A DNA stretch of 64,000 bases from WM-3-3 sp041660045 (GTDB taxonomy: Bacteria > Pseudomonadota > Gammaproteobacteria > Methylococcales > Methylomonadaceae): contig JBAZXA010000009.1 in assembly GCA_041660045.1 (NCBI GenBank), forward strand, positions 1-64,000, read 5' to 3'. Shown in pieces: positions 18,169-26,879 of the stretch (position 1 is the first letter of the stretch; the number at the start of each line of letters is the position of its first letter). The position numbers and the translations under genes are program-made. The notes below the pieces were generated by a model, which saw nothing but the letters and a program-made list of their open reading frames with translations, had not been told where the DNA came from and did no database searches.

Positions 18169-19437
18169 ATGAAGTTTTTAACCCGCACCCTGGCTTACTC
18201 CCTATTGGTGCTATTTGGCCTAGTGCTTGCCAGTATATTTTTTGGCATTAGTGACCACGCTGATAATGAGCTCACCTGGTCACTCAGCCATGAAGACATT
18301 ATGCGGGCTAGAAAAATCCTACACGAAGGCTCGAAAACCAAACCGGATGAAATTGGTACCTTGGTGCTGAACAAAGAAGATATTAATCTGGCTGCTAATT
18401 ATCTACTTAACCGTTATAGCAAAAGCGCTGTTAACATCCGATTACGGCAAAACAGCCTGCGTTTTATGGTAACCGCAACCTTACCGGATAATTTTATAGG
18501 TAAATATGTTAACGTTACCTTTAAATTCAGTAATGAAGACGATAATAGTACCCTGCCTGTTATCTCAAAATTTAAAGCGGGTAAACTCTTACTGCCGTCA
18601 AAGTTAGTCGCTTTTGTTATCGACCGCTTTGTCCAGCAATCATCCTTAAACCAATATGTGTTGTTGGCCAGCCGATATATTAAAACTATTGATATTAGGC
18701 CAGAGCAAGTCACTGTGGTTTACCATTCCAATCCTGAAACGCTTATTCAGGCAAAAAACTTACTCGCACATGGCAGCGACAACCAAGCCATGAATGTATA
18801 CCAACTTAAACTGGCAGCAATCCTTTCCCAGCATGACCCTAGTTGGCGGCTATCTTTGGCGGAGCTGTTAAAACCATTATTTCAGCTTGCCTACCAACGT
18901 TCAACCTCACTGAACGCCATCGAAGAAAACCGCCTCGTCATTTTTGCCGTCAACGAATATGTCAATCAACAAGAAACCAAAAAGTTTCTGGGCACGCAAG
19001 ACATACGGCCAATTGCAGGCAAACAATACCCCACTTTTTTATACAAACGTATAGATCTGGCTAAGCATTTCATAGGTTCGGCAGCCATAACCGCCTCGGT
19101 CAATGGCCAGGTATCAAAAGCCATAGGGGAAGAAAAAGAACTTAGCGATGCCATCGACGGCAGTGGTTTTAGTTTTATTGATTTAGCCGCAGATAAAGCC
19201 GGCACACGTTTTGGCGAACTGGCTACTTTATCCCCGCAAAGTGCACGGAATATGCAGCTGGCTATGTCACAAATTAAAGATTATGCTGATTTTATGCCTG
19301 ATCCCAGGGATTTGCCTGAGCATATGAATGAAGCGGAATTTAAATACCGCTATGGTTCGACCAACAGCCCGACCTATCATGCTTTGGTGAAGCAAATAGA
19401 AAGCCGGATTAACGCTATGCCCTTGTATGCCAATTAA
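18169..19437 (+). CDS. Unrecognised protein with one N-terminal membrane helix
   Basis: I do not recognise this 422-residue protein. ATG at 18169 gives an N-terminal hydrophobic segment (LAYSLLVLFGLVLASIFFGI), then a soluble part presumably in the periplasm. The latter has many polar residues, DSHA-like loops absent, and ends near NAMPLYAN. It starts 7 bases after ppx, so it is probably co-transcribed. A role linked to polyphosphate is only a guess from position. Confidence 0.75.
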   Translation: MKFLTRTLAYSLLVLFGLVLASIFFGISDHADNELTWSLSHEDIMRARKILHEGSKTKPDEIGTLVLNKEDINLAANYLLNRYSKSAVNIRLRQNSLRFMVTATLPDNFIGKYVNVTFKFSNEDDNSTLPVISKFKAGKLLLPSKLVAFVIDRFVQQSSLNQYVLLASRYIKTIDIRPEQVTVVYHSNPETLIQAKNLLAHGSDNQAMNVYQLKLAAILSQHDPSWRLSLAELLKPLFQLAYQRSTSLNAIEENRLVIFAVNEYVNQQETKKFLGTQDIRPIAGKQYPTFLYKRIDLAKHFIGSAAITASVNGQVSKAIGEEKELSDAIDGSGFSFIDLAADKAGTRFGELATLSPQSARNMQLAMSQIKDYADFMPDPRDLPEHMNEAEFKYRYGSTNSPTYHALVKQIESRINAMPLYAN

Positions 19438-19439
19438 TG

Positions 19440-19472
19440 GCAGATGGCTGCGCACGGGCAACAGCCATCTGC
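19440..19472. terminator. Hairpin between convergent genes
   Basis: Arms GCAGATGGCTG (19440-19450) and CAGCCATCTGC (19462-19472) form a perfect 11-bp stem with an 11-base loop. It sits in the 44-base gap between two converging genes and probably ends both. A strong T tract is lacking on either side. Confidence 0.5.
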
Positions 19473-19481
19473 TAGCTAATA

Positions 19482-20486
19482 TTAATTAAAATATTTTCCA
19501 GGTGTAGCCGGTAAGGTAGGCATTTTTTGTTTAGGGAACTCGCCTGTTAAAGCATCCAGGAAAGCCACAATGTCAGCCACTTCCTCTTTTGATAAATCAT
19601 GCCCCAATTGCAACTTACCCATTAAAAACACTGCTTCATCTAGCGTTTTAACAGCGCCATTATGAAAATATGGCGCTGTTAGCGCTATATTACGCAACGT
19701 AGGCACTTTAAAAAGATGCTCATCGGCTTCTTTTTTGGTAACTTCCGCCAAACCTTTATCTTTTATAAAATGGTATTGTGCTTCAAAATAACCATTAACA
19801 AGTACCGGAAAACGCTGGAAAGTACCTGGGCCATTAAATGCAGGGCCGCTATGGCAGCCCGTACAACCCAGTGCCGCCATTTTTTCCAAACCCCGCGCTT
19901 GTTGTTCGGTTAAAGCCGATTTATCACCGCTTGCATATTTGTCATAAGGGCTATTTGGGGTAATTAAAGTCCGTTCATAAGCGGCAATGGCTTTAGTGGC
20001 ATTGTCCTTAGAAATGGCATCATCACCAAAGGCTTTGGCAAACAAATCTTGATAGCCTTTAATCGTTTTTAAGCGGGCAACAACTTCGTCCCAATTCTTC
20101 ATCCCCATTTCTATCGGATTGGTTACTGGCCCTGCTGCTTGCTCCTCAAGGCTAGCTGCCCGGCCATCCCAAAATTGAACCTTATTGAACGCTGCATTCC
20201 ATACTGTGGGCGCACTACGGCCACCCGTTTGGCCAAAAACGCCCATCGAATTAGGCCGATTATCTTCACCACCTAACATGGTATTGTGGCAAGATGCACA
20301 AGACACCGTGCCAGTAGAAGACAAGCGGGGGTCATGGTAAAGGATTTGACCTAATTCAACTTTAGCCGGTGTGGTTTCATTATCGGCAGGCGCAGGCGCT
20401 TGTGTAGGCAACGCTTCCCAGGCTGAAGCCACTGAAACTGACCCCACTAACACCAGCGTAACCGCCAGCAATCGCATTTTAAACAT
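19482..20486 (-). CDS. Dihaem cytochrome c peroxidase (MauG/CcpA family)
   Basis: This periplasmic enzyme reduces hydrogen peroxide with electrons from c-type cytochromes, or oxidises other partners in MauG-like members. ATG at 20484-20486 is preceded by GGAGGA and gives 334 residues. A signal peptide ends near ASA-W. Haem sites are CASCH (63-67) and CTGCH near residue 210. PTVWNAAFN, FWDGRA and PTLRNIALTAPYFHNG are family landmarks. It is divergent from pilA across a 550-base region with palindromes. Confidence 0.93.
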   Translation of the reverse strand: MFKMRLLAVTLVLVGSVSVASAWEALPTQAPAPADNETTPAKVELGQILYHDPRLSSTGTVSCASCHNTMLGGEDNRPNSMGVFGQTGGRSAPTVWNAAFNKVQFWDGRAASLEEQAAGPVTNPIEMGMKNWDEVVARLKTIKGYQDLFAKAFGDDAISKDNATKAIAAYERTLITPNSPYDKYASGDKSALTEQQARGLEKMAALGCTGCHSGPAFNGPGTFQRFPVLVNGYFEAQYHFIKDKGLAEVTKKEADEHLFKVPTLRNIALTAPYFHNGAVKTLDEAVFLMGKLQLGHDLSKEEVADIVAFLDALTGEFPKQKMPTLPATPGKYFN

Positions 20487-20566
20487 AGCTTCCTCCAAAT
20501 ATTGGTTATTTTAAGTGTCTCCCATCACCCGATGGCAATGGCCGGGCAAGCCGCCATATCAGTGAT

Positions 20567-20583
20567 ATGACAACTTTTGTCAT
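20567..20583. promoter_or_regulatory. Palindromic operator candidate 1 (TGACAA-N3-TTGTCA)
   Basis: A perfect inverted repeat ATGACAA-CTT-TTGTCAT lies about 80 bases upstream of the peroxidase start codon. A near copy occurs at 20820. The regulator is unknown. Confidence 0.5.
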
Positions 20584-20818
20584 GGGCAAAAGCCGGATTT
20601 TTGATGTATAACCCGCCAGAATTGTAAGATAAGACATCGGCTTGGTACAAACAAATATTGCCTATACCATAAGCCAAGCAAATTACCTCAGCCAGCATAT
20701 CCAATAAAGCCTGCCTTAAGTTAAAGCGAATATAAGCTAAGTCTGGCGGGCTACAGTGAAAATAAAGCCATTATTTAGGATTGTAACATCTTAAGCTAAA
20801 CCCAAAATGTTAAAACTT

Positions 20819-20847
20819 ATGACAAATTTTGTCACCGATTGACAAAA
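20819..20847. promoter_or_regulatory. Palindromic operator candidate 2 plus an extra half-site
   Basis: TGACAA-ATT-TTGTCA at 20820-20834 repeats site 1 with only the centre changed. A third half-site TGACAAAA follows at 20840-20847, just where a TTGACA -35 box (20839-20844) could lie. Apart from these sites and the sigma-54 promoter I see no gene in 20487-21036. Confidence 0.5.
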
Positions 20848-20976
20848 TCGGACACCTCGCAGAACTAAGTAATGAATAATAGCTATGGCCCATACCCTAA
20901 ACAAGCCCGCCTAAAAAGTCGCCTAAGGCACGGACTACCTAACACCCACACAGACCCTTAACAAAATAATCCTAAA

Positions 20977-20992
20977 TGGCACGCCACATGCT
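20977..20992 (+). promoter_or_regulatory. Sigma-54 (RpoN) promoter of pilA
   Basis: TGGCAC (20977-20982), five bases, then ATGCT (20988-20992) matches the -24/-12 consensus with the right GG-to-GC spacing. It lies 44 bases before the pilin start. RpoN with PilR control of pilA is well established in Pseudomonas, so the same logic is likely here. Confidence 0.8.
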
Positions 20993-21036
20993 TTAAGGAA
21001 ATTGTCTAAATTACCCAACAAAAAAAGGAACCGCTT

Positions 21037-21489
21037 ATGAATATGCCAACACAAAGAGTACAACAAGGTTTTACCTTAATCGAATTAATGATCGTAGTCG
21101 CCATCATCGGTATTTTGGCGGCTGTGGCTATACCTGCATACCAAGACTATACCGTCCGTGCCAAAGTGTCTGAAGGCCCAAGCATGGCTTCACCTGCGAT
21201 AACTGCATTAGGCCTAGGCTGTAGTGAACAAAGCCTAGCAAGTGGCCAAACCAATGGGGATTTTGGCTTACCAACAGCGACGTCGTTTTCAACCGCCAAA
21301 TCCTATGTAAAAACTGTGACCGTAACAGCAACAGGCCCATCTACAGGTAACATTTCCATTGCTTACAAAGCAATTGGCAGCTCTGTTGCAGCAGATGCGA
21401 CTATTAATTATAAAGGCGCGTGTTCAACTACTGGCATGATTTGGACAATCTCCGGTGGCGTAGCAGGCAAATACCTACCTAAGCAATAA
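21037..21489 (+). CDS. pilA: PilA, type IV major pilin
   Basis: This is the structural subunit of type IVa pili. The 150-residue prepilin has a short leader cut after Gly11. The mature protein starts FTLIELMIVVAIIGILAAVA with Glu5. The globular domain has two Cys (LGCSEQS and KGACSTT), which probably form the C-terminal disulfide loop. An AAAAAGGA ribosome site precedes the start. Own sigma-54 promoter and own terminator. Confidence 0.95.
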   Translation: MNMPTQRVQQGFTLIELMIVVAIIGILAAVAIPAYQDYTVRAKVSEGPSMASPAITALGLGCSEQSLASGQTNGDFGLPTATSFSTAKSYVKTVTVTATGPSTGNISIAYKAIGSSVAADATINYKGACSTTGMIWTISGGVAGKYLPKQ

Positions 21490-21511
21490 TCGTTAGCTTA
21501 ACAATTATCTT

Positions 21512-21540
21512 CAAAAGGGGCGTTAGCCCCTTTTGTTTTT
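21512..21540 (+). terminator. Rho-independent terminator after pilA
   Basis: CAAAAGGGGC (21512-21521), loop GTTA, GCCCCTTTTG (21526-21535), then TTTTT. This is a strong hairpin and U tract, so the next gene probably needs read-through or its own promoter. Confidence 0.92.
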
Positions 21541-21576
21541 TATCACTTACTAGCTTATTTAAATTTACCTCTGCCA

Positions 21577-23625
21577 ATGAAGCTCATTAAACAACATCCA
21601 AGTGTGTCTTTAATCCTCTTGTTGGTAACTTTATTTACACTTATTAGCTTAATTTATTATCCAGGCATTACTGGTGGCTTAATGGCGGATGACTTTCCTA
21701 ATATTGCGGATAATAATGGCATCCAGATAGAGCAATTAAGCCTGGACAATTTATCATCCGCCTGGAGTGCCAATAGCAGTGGCTTGCTGAAAAGACCTAT
21801 ATCTAGCCTAAGTTTTGCCCTAAATTACTACTTTTCAGGTCAGCAGATTAACCCAGCCCACTTTAAGCTGACCAATATCGGCATTCATATTATCAATAGT
21901 TTTTTGGTGTTTTTTATTAGCCGATTGCTATTTGCAGCCACGTCCAAGCACTTTCCAGCACAGAAACTAGGTTTTATATGCGCGTTAATCTGGGCAGTGC
22001 ATCCGCTACAATTAACCTCTGTGCTTTATATCGTTCAACGCATGAACAGTTTATCGTTTATGTTTATGTTGGCTGGTTTTTTAGTTTTTTTAAAAGCACG
22101 GCTACAGTTTGAAAAACCAGGCCAGCTGTTATTAATGCTTGCGGGCTGCCTATTCGGCACCTTATTTGCGGCCTTTTCAAAAGAAAATGGCGTCTTGCTG
22201 CCTTTTTTGATTTTAGTGACAGAAATCACTTTATTGCGGAATGTTCCTATCCAAAATCCACGCAACCGCAATAAGCTTTACAGCTTTTATACCATTACAG
22301 CGATTATTCCTGCGCTTATCGCTGTGAGTTATTTATTAACCCACAGCAGTTTTTTCTTAAATGGCTATAATTACCGGGATTTTAGTTTTACCGAACGCCT
22401 AGCTACTGAAGCACGGGCACTGTTTTATTATTTAGGCTTGCTGTTCTACCCTGACCACAGCCAGCTTGCTTTATATCATGACGATTACAGTGTGAGCCGC
22501 TCACTGTTTAATCCAGTTAGTACCCTACCAGCAATTTTAGGAGTGCTTGGCTTATTGATAATTGCGGCGGTTTGCATCATCCGTAAACAACTGCCTTACT
22601 TAAGCTTTGCTATTGCTTGGTTTTTCGTCGCGCACAGCATGGAATCAAGCATATTTCCGTTGGAAATTATGTTTGAACACCGCAATTATGTACCCAGTTT
22701 TGGTATTATTTTTGGCTTGGTTGGGCTTATCTATCCTTTAACACGGCACATTAACAAGCCCATCCTAGTCAACCTGCTTTACGCCAGCATTGTGCTTGGG
22801 CTTAGCCTGGCTACTTTTAGCCGAGCCAGCATTTGGTCTAGCTCAAGCAGTATTGCTTATTTTGAAATGCGCAATCACCCCATGTCCGTTAGGGCGCAAA
22901 GCACTTATGCCAAAAGTATCGAGCTAAAAAACGGTCCAGATAGTGAAATTTATCAGCATTACCTCAAGGCAGCGCAACTTGATCTGCAAGAAATATCGCC
23001 CCTGACGGAAATGTTTATTATCTTAAATCGGATAATACTAGATCAAGCTAGCCTAACGCCCGCTTCAAACTTTGCCTTACCATCGAGTTATACTGCGCCG
23101 TTGGTGGAAAACAAAACGTACTTGCTAGCCTTGTCAGAATTATTGAACAAGGAAATCCTTCGCCGGATTAAAACTAAATCCAATCCACTACGAACCGTCA
23201 TTTCGTTACGTGTTGTTACTAATTGCCTACTCAATAACTTTAAAGATTGCCGTGATGCTGCGCCAAACTTATTGGCTTGGACTGAGGCCGCATTGCAAAA
23301 ACCTGATTTCCCTGATAAAGGCACTATCTCAATTATTCGGGCAAAAACTCTTTTTTACCAAGGTAAGTTAGAGGAAGCCTATAAAAACGTTGATCTCGCC
23401 ATCCAATATTCACCTAATGAGTTTTATTTTTATGCTGAAAAGGCCTATTTCCATATCGTGACGAAGGAGTTTGATAAAGCCGAACAAGTGCTTGATGATG
23501 TAGCGGCAACCCACAACTTACTGGGTACGGATTTAAGGGAAATAAGCAAACTTAAGGGACTAATCCAACATAAAAGAGCAGAACTTGCCCAATCTGCAAG
23601 CCAAATTAAAGCACCCGTTTCTTAA
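21577..23625 (+). CDS. TMTC-like GT-C membrane glycosyltransferase with TPR tail
   Basis: A 682-residue multi-pass membrane protein. The first external loop has MADDFPNI, the acidic motif of GT-C glycosyltransferases. It is followed by KRPISSLSFALNYYFSG, which resembles the RPL-x-x-LTF-x-LNY signature of TMTC (DUF1736) O-mannosyltransferases. Ten or so hydrophobic helices follow to about residue 430. The C-terminal part has TPR-like helices (KLEEAYKNVDLAIQYSPN). Being directly downstream of pilA, it is a candidate pilin or surface-protein O-glycosyltransferase. That role is inferred from position. Confidence 0.75.
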   Translation: MKLIKQHPSVSLILLLVTLFTLISLIYYPGITGGLMADDFPNIADNNGIQIEQLSLDNLSSAWSANSSGLLKRPISSLSFALNYYFSGQQINPAHFKLTNIGIHIINSFLVFFISRLLFAATSKHFPAQKLGFICALIWAVHPLQLTSVLYIVQRMNSLSFMFMLAGFLVFLKARLQFEKPGQLLLMLAGCLFGTLFAAFSKENGVLLPFLILVTEITLLRNVPIQNPRNRNKLYSFYTITAIIPALIAVSYLLTHSSFFLNGYNYRDFSFTERLATEARALFYYLGLLFYPDHSQLALYHDDYSVSRSLFNPVSTLPAILGVLGLLIIAAVCIIRKQLPYLSFAIAWFFVAHSMESSIFPLEIMFEHRNYVPSFGIIFGLVGLIYPLTRHINKPILVNLLYASIVLGLSLATFSRASIWSSSSSIAYFEMRNHPMSVRAQSTYAKSIELKNGPDSEIYQHYLKAAQLDLQEISPLTEMFIILNRIILDQASLTPASNFALPSSYTAPLVENKTYLLALSELLNKEILRRIKTKSNPLRTVISLRVVTNCLLNNFKDCRDAAPNLLAWTEAALQKPDFPDKGTISIIRAKTLFYQGKLEEAYKNVDLAIQYSPNEFYFYAEKAYFHIVTKEFDKAEQVLDDVAATHNLLGTDLREISKLKGLIQHKRAELAQSASQIKAPVS

Positions 23626-23705
23626 ACGTTATACAGAAAGTTATCATGATTGATAGAACCTGCTATTAACGCTAATTTTTATAGTTACTCGTGGCAGCAT
23701 AACAA

Positions 23706-24392
23706 CTAAGACAGCGATACCCCAAACTCCTGCACTTGCTCCTGTTTTACAGTGATCACGCTGGTTGCAAGTTCAATAAAAATACCATGCTCGACTACGC
23801 CGGGTGTGTTGCTGAGCAACTGGCTAAGCATTTTGCTGCCGAAAGTGACCTCAAACACCATATCCAACACTAAGCTACCGTGCGATGTCACGACCAAACT
23901 ATCTTGGTTACTATTTTTACGTAACTCACCACGGCCGCCTATGGCTTCCAAGCTGGCTTTTACCAATTGCCAAGCAAATGGCATCACTTCAATGGGAATA
24001 GGGTAGCGTTGGCCTATCCAGTCGACAAATTTACTTTCATCAGCCAGCACCAAAAATTTATCACTGGCTTTTGCCAATAATTTCTCCTTAACCAAATCTG
24101 CACCACGGCCTTTAAGCAAGGTTAAATCAGGCGCGACTTCATCAGCACCATCCACATAAAGGTCCAGCTGGTTTATTTGCTCTATAGCCAACTGAGGCAA
24201 TCCTACTTGCCTGGCCATAATGCTACTAATCATTGAACTGGCTACGGTTTTAACTTGCAAACCTTCTTCCTGCACCCGTATAGCCAAGGCTTCGATAAAT
24301 AAATTAGCCGTGGAACCGGTGCCTAAACCGACCAACATGCCATCTTCAACTTGTTTGGCTGCCTGTAAAGCAATTAATTGTTTTTCATTCAT
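23706..24392 (-). CDS. rpiA: RpiA, ribose-5-phosphate isomerase A
   Basis: RpiA interconverts ribose-5-phosphate and ribulose-5-phosphate, and in ribulose monophosphate methylotrophs supports formaldehyde-acceptor regeneration. The 228 residues contain VGLGTGSTANLF, VDGADEVAPDL and KGRGADLVKEK, which supply the active-site residues. Length is typical. It stands alone between two plus-strand transcription units. Confidence 0.96.
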   Translation of the reverse strand: MNEKQLIALQAAKQVEDGMLVGLGTGSTANLFIEALAIRVQEEGLQVKTVASSMISSIMARQVGLPQLAIEQINQLDLYVDGADEVAPDLTLLKGRGADLVKEKLLAKASDKFLVLADESKFVDWIGQRYPIPIEVMPFAWQLVKASLEAIGGRGELRKNSNQDSLVVTSHGSLVLDMVFEVTFGSKMLSQLLSNTPGVVEHGIFIELATSVITVKQEQVQEFGVSLS

Positions 24393-24719
24393 GCCCTAAG
24401 CCTCTGCTAGTTAAGGGCTAAAGTCTACCATTAGAGCTGACTAAACTAAAATGTTGAAGACAGCATGCAAGCAATCAGCAAAGCAACCTGTCTAGGATTT
24501 AAAACAACATCATTATGATTATTCATAAACATTCAATAAAAAAATTTGCCTAGGTCTTTAAACAAACATTAAGGATTTAGGCTACAATCAAGGCTTGGTA
24601 AGGTTGCCATATTGATTTTTCTGTAAATCTGTAACTTTCTTTCAATTTAAACCAACAACCAACAAACTCGCTGAAAACAGCTTGTGGTTGCAAATTGACA
24701 TTGAATGTCTAGGGTATCG
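24393..24719. other. Intergenic region rpiA / antiporter remnant
   Basis: This stretch is AT-rich and has no coding frame I can support. TACAAT at 24583-24588 could be a -10 box for the downstream gene, but I see no convincing -35 partner. No other structure is seen. Confidence 0.4.
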
Positions 24720-26814
24720 ATGAATCTTGATGTTTTCTTATCACTGTTCAGTTTGATGTTAATCTCACTGGCAGTGTTTGTACTATCCAAAAAGCTTAAT
24801 TTTCCTTACACCGTCTTATTGGTAGTTGTAGGATCTTTATTAGTCCCGCTGTCACAAATAGAGTATTTCAGCTTTATCACCAGCTTTAAATTGACGCCCG
24901 AATTGCTGTTTTTTGTGTTTTTACCGATCCTTATTTTTGAATCGGCTTACAACATGAATATCCGTAGCGTCACCGAAAATATTTATTCCATAGGTGTTTT
25001 AGCGGTGGCCGGATTAGTCATCTCGGCACTCTTTATTGGCGTTGTTGGCTATTATCTATTCGAGCTGGCTGGATTTGCCGTCCCCATGCTCGCCTTATTA
25101 TTGTTTGGCGCCATCATTTCCGCCACCGACCCAGTTGCCGTATTAGCCTTATTCAAAGAATACGGCGCGCCACAGCGTTTAACCTTAATTTTTGAAGGCG
25201 AAAGCCTGTTTAACGATGCCACAGGTTTTGCCATGTTTTTAGTGATCCTGGATTTAATGGCACACGGCTTTAATGGCGTCAACTCGGTGATATCAGCCTT
25301 AATTTCATTTACCACTATGTTAGGTGGCGGTTTGATATTTGGCATTTTGATGGGCTTTTTATTTGCCAAACTCATAGAAAAAGTAAAAGGCCACGAGCAT
25401 TTAGAAATCACTTTAACGCTGTTAGTCGCCCATTTTACTTTTATCTTAACGGAAGTCATATCCGAACATCTCATTATCGGCGATCAAAAATTACGCTTGT
25501 CGCCTATTATTGCCACCTTAGTAGCCTCTATGGTGATCGGTAATTTTGGGCGTTATAAAATGTCGTCCAGTGTTGAAGAGTACATGGAAAAATTCTGGGG
25601 TTATTTTGCCTTTGTCACCAATTCCCTTGTCTTTATCTTGATGGGGTTATTGTTTGCTGACCTTGCAATAGATATGAACGTGGCCATCTTGCCAATATTT
25701 TTGGGGATTGCTGTGGTTGTGGTAGGCCGCGCACTTTCGGTCTATCCATTGGTATGGCTGCTCAACAAATTCGGTAAAGAAGAGCGCATCCCTAACAATT
25801 GGACGCACTTACTGGCTTAGGGTAGCCTGCGCGGTTCATTAGCAGTGATTATGGTGTTGCTGATCCCGGATCAATCTGAGCATCCCCGGTTGGCATTATC
25901 CATTTAGTGTAAAAAACTTTGTTGCTGCTGTCACAATTGCCAGCATTTATTTTACCCTGCTATTTAAAGCCACTTCCATCGGTAAAGTCATGCATTTACT
26001 AGGCATAGACGCACTAACCCCAGAAGAGGAAGTCGGTTACCACAAAAGCAAAGCCCAAATGTACGATGAGTCGCTAGCAAAAATAGACCAGCTCTTCGCT
26101 ACGCAAAACTTAACGGCAAGCCAACACCAAATCCTGCAACAGCAATATCAACGCTTGCATCAAAATGCCTGCTTGCGATGCAAAGATGCAATAGGGGAAT
26201 CTCGCGATTTAGTGCAAAACATGTTGCGCATTTATGCTTTAGGTATTGAAAAAGATGCTTTAAAAGACATCTATCAACGCGGCGAGATCAATGAAAAAAT
26301 GTACAAAAAAATTCTTAATATGCTCAGCATACAAACTGAGCGGGTTGAGCGAGGCCATCGGCAAGTCAAATCCGCTGACGAACATTTTCCTATTGATACC
26401 GTTGAACGCTTTGTCTTGCTAATTAGCCGTTTAGCTTTTTGGCGTGACCATACCTTTAAACCTGAAGAGCTCTATCTTTATTACCGTACCCTCAATACCA
26501 TAATCGGCAAAGTAGTGGAGGCCTTGACGTCTATAGACAGCTCAGGCTTGGGGGATGTGTTTGACGATCATAGCGCTTTATTAAAACTTCAATCGCTATA
26601 TAGCGAACTCCATCTTAACACCAAGCATAAGATGGAGCATTTGATCAAAGACAATGCGCCATTGCTAAACTCCCTGAATCAAGAAGCCGCGGAAAAGTCA
26701 TTACATGCGGTACAGCAAGACACCCTAACCAAGCTACATAAAAACGAAATTATTACCAATAAACTCTACATCATGTTACACCATGAACTGATGTCGCAAA
26801 AAAAACCTAAGTAA
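24720..26814 (+). pseudogene. CPA1-family Na+(K+)/H+ antiporter, disrupted twice
   Basis: ATG at 24720 follows an AGGG ribosome site. The membrane domain is well preserved, with ATDPVAVLALFKEYG and FEGESLFNDATGF typical of NhaP/CPA1. An in-frame TAG at 25818-25820 stands where the family has Trp (LLA-W-GSLRGS). A one-base insertion in the CCCC run at 25884-25887 then shifts the frame. Removing one C restores HPGWHYPFSVKNF. The cytoplasmic tail continues open to 26814. An isolated tail frame begins at ATG 25990. Both lesions together argue for a recent pseudogene, with sequencing error as the alternative for the homopolymer. Confidence 0.85.
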
Positions 26815-26879
26815 CCTAAAAAGGCTACTGTCCTACTTTTACCCAGCACACGCTGCTGCAAGCAATTGAGGAATGTGTC

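Noticed and set aside
25818..25820. Amber read-through or recoding in the antiporter
   Set aside because: A second lesion 65 bases later also breaks the frame, so recoding of TAG alone would not give a product.
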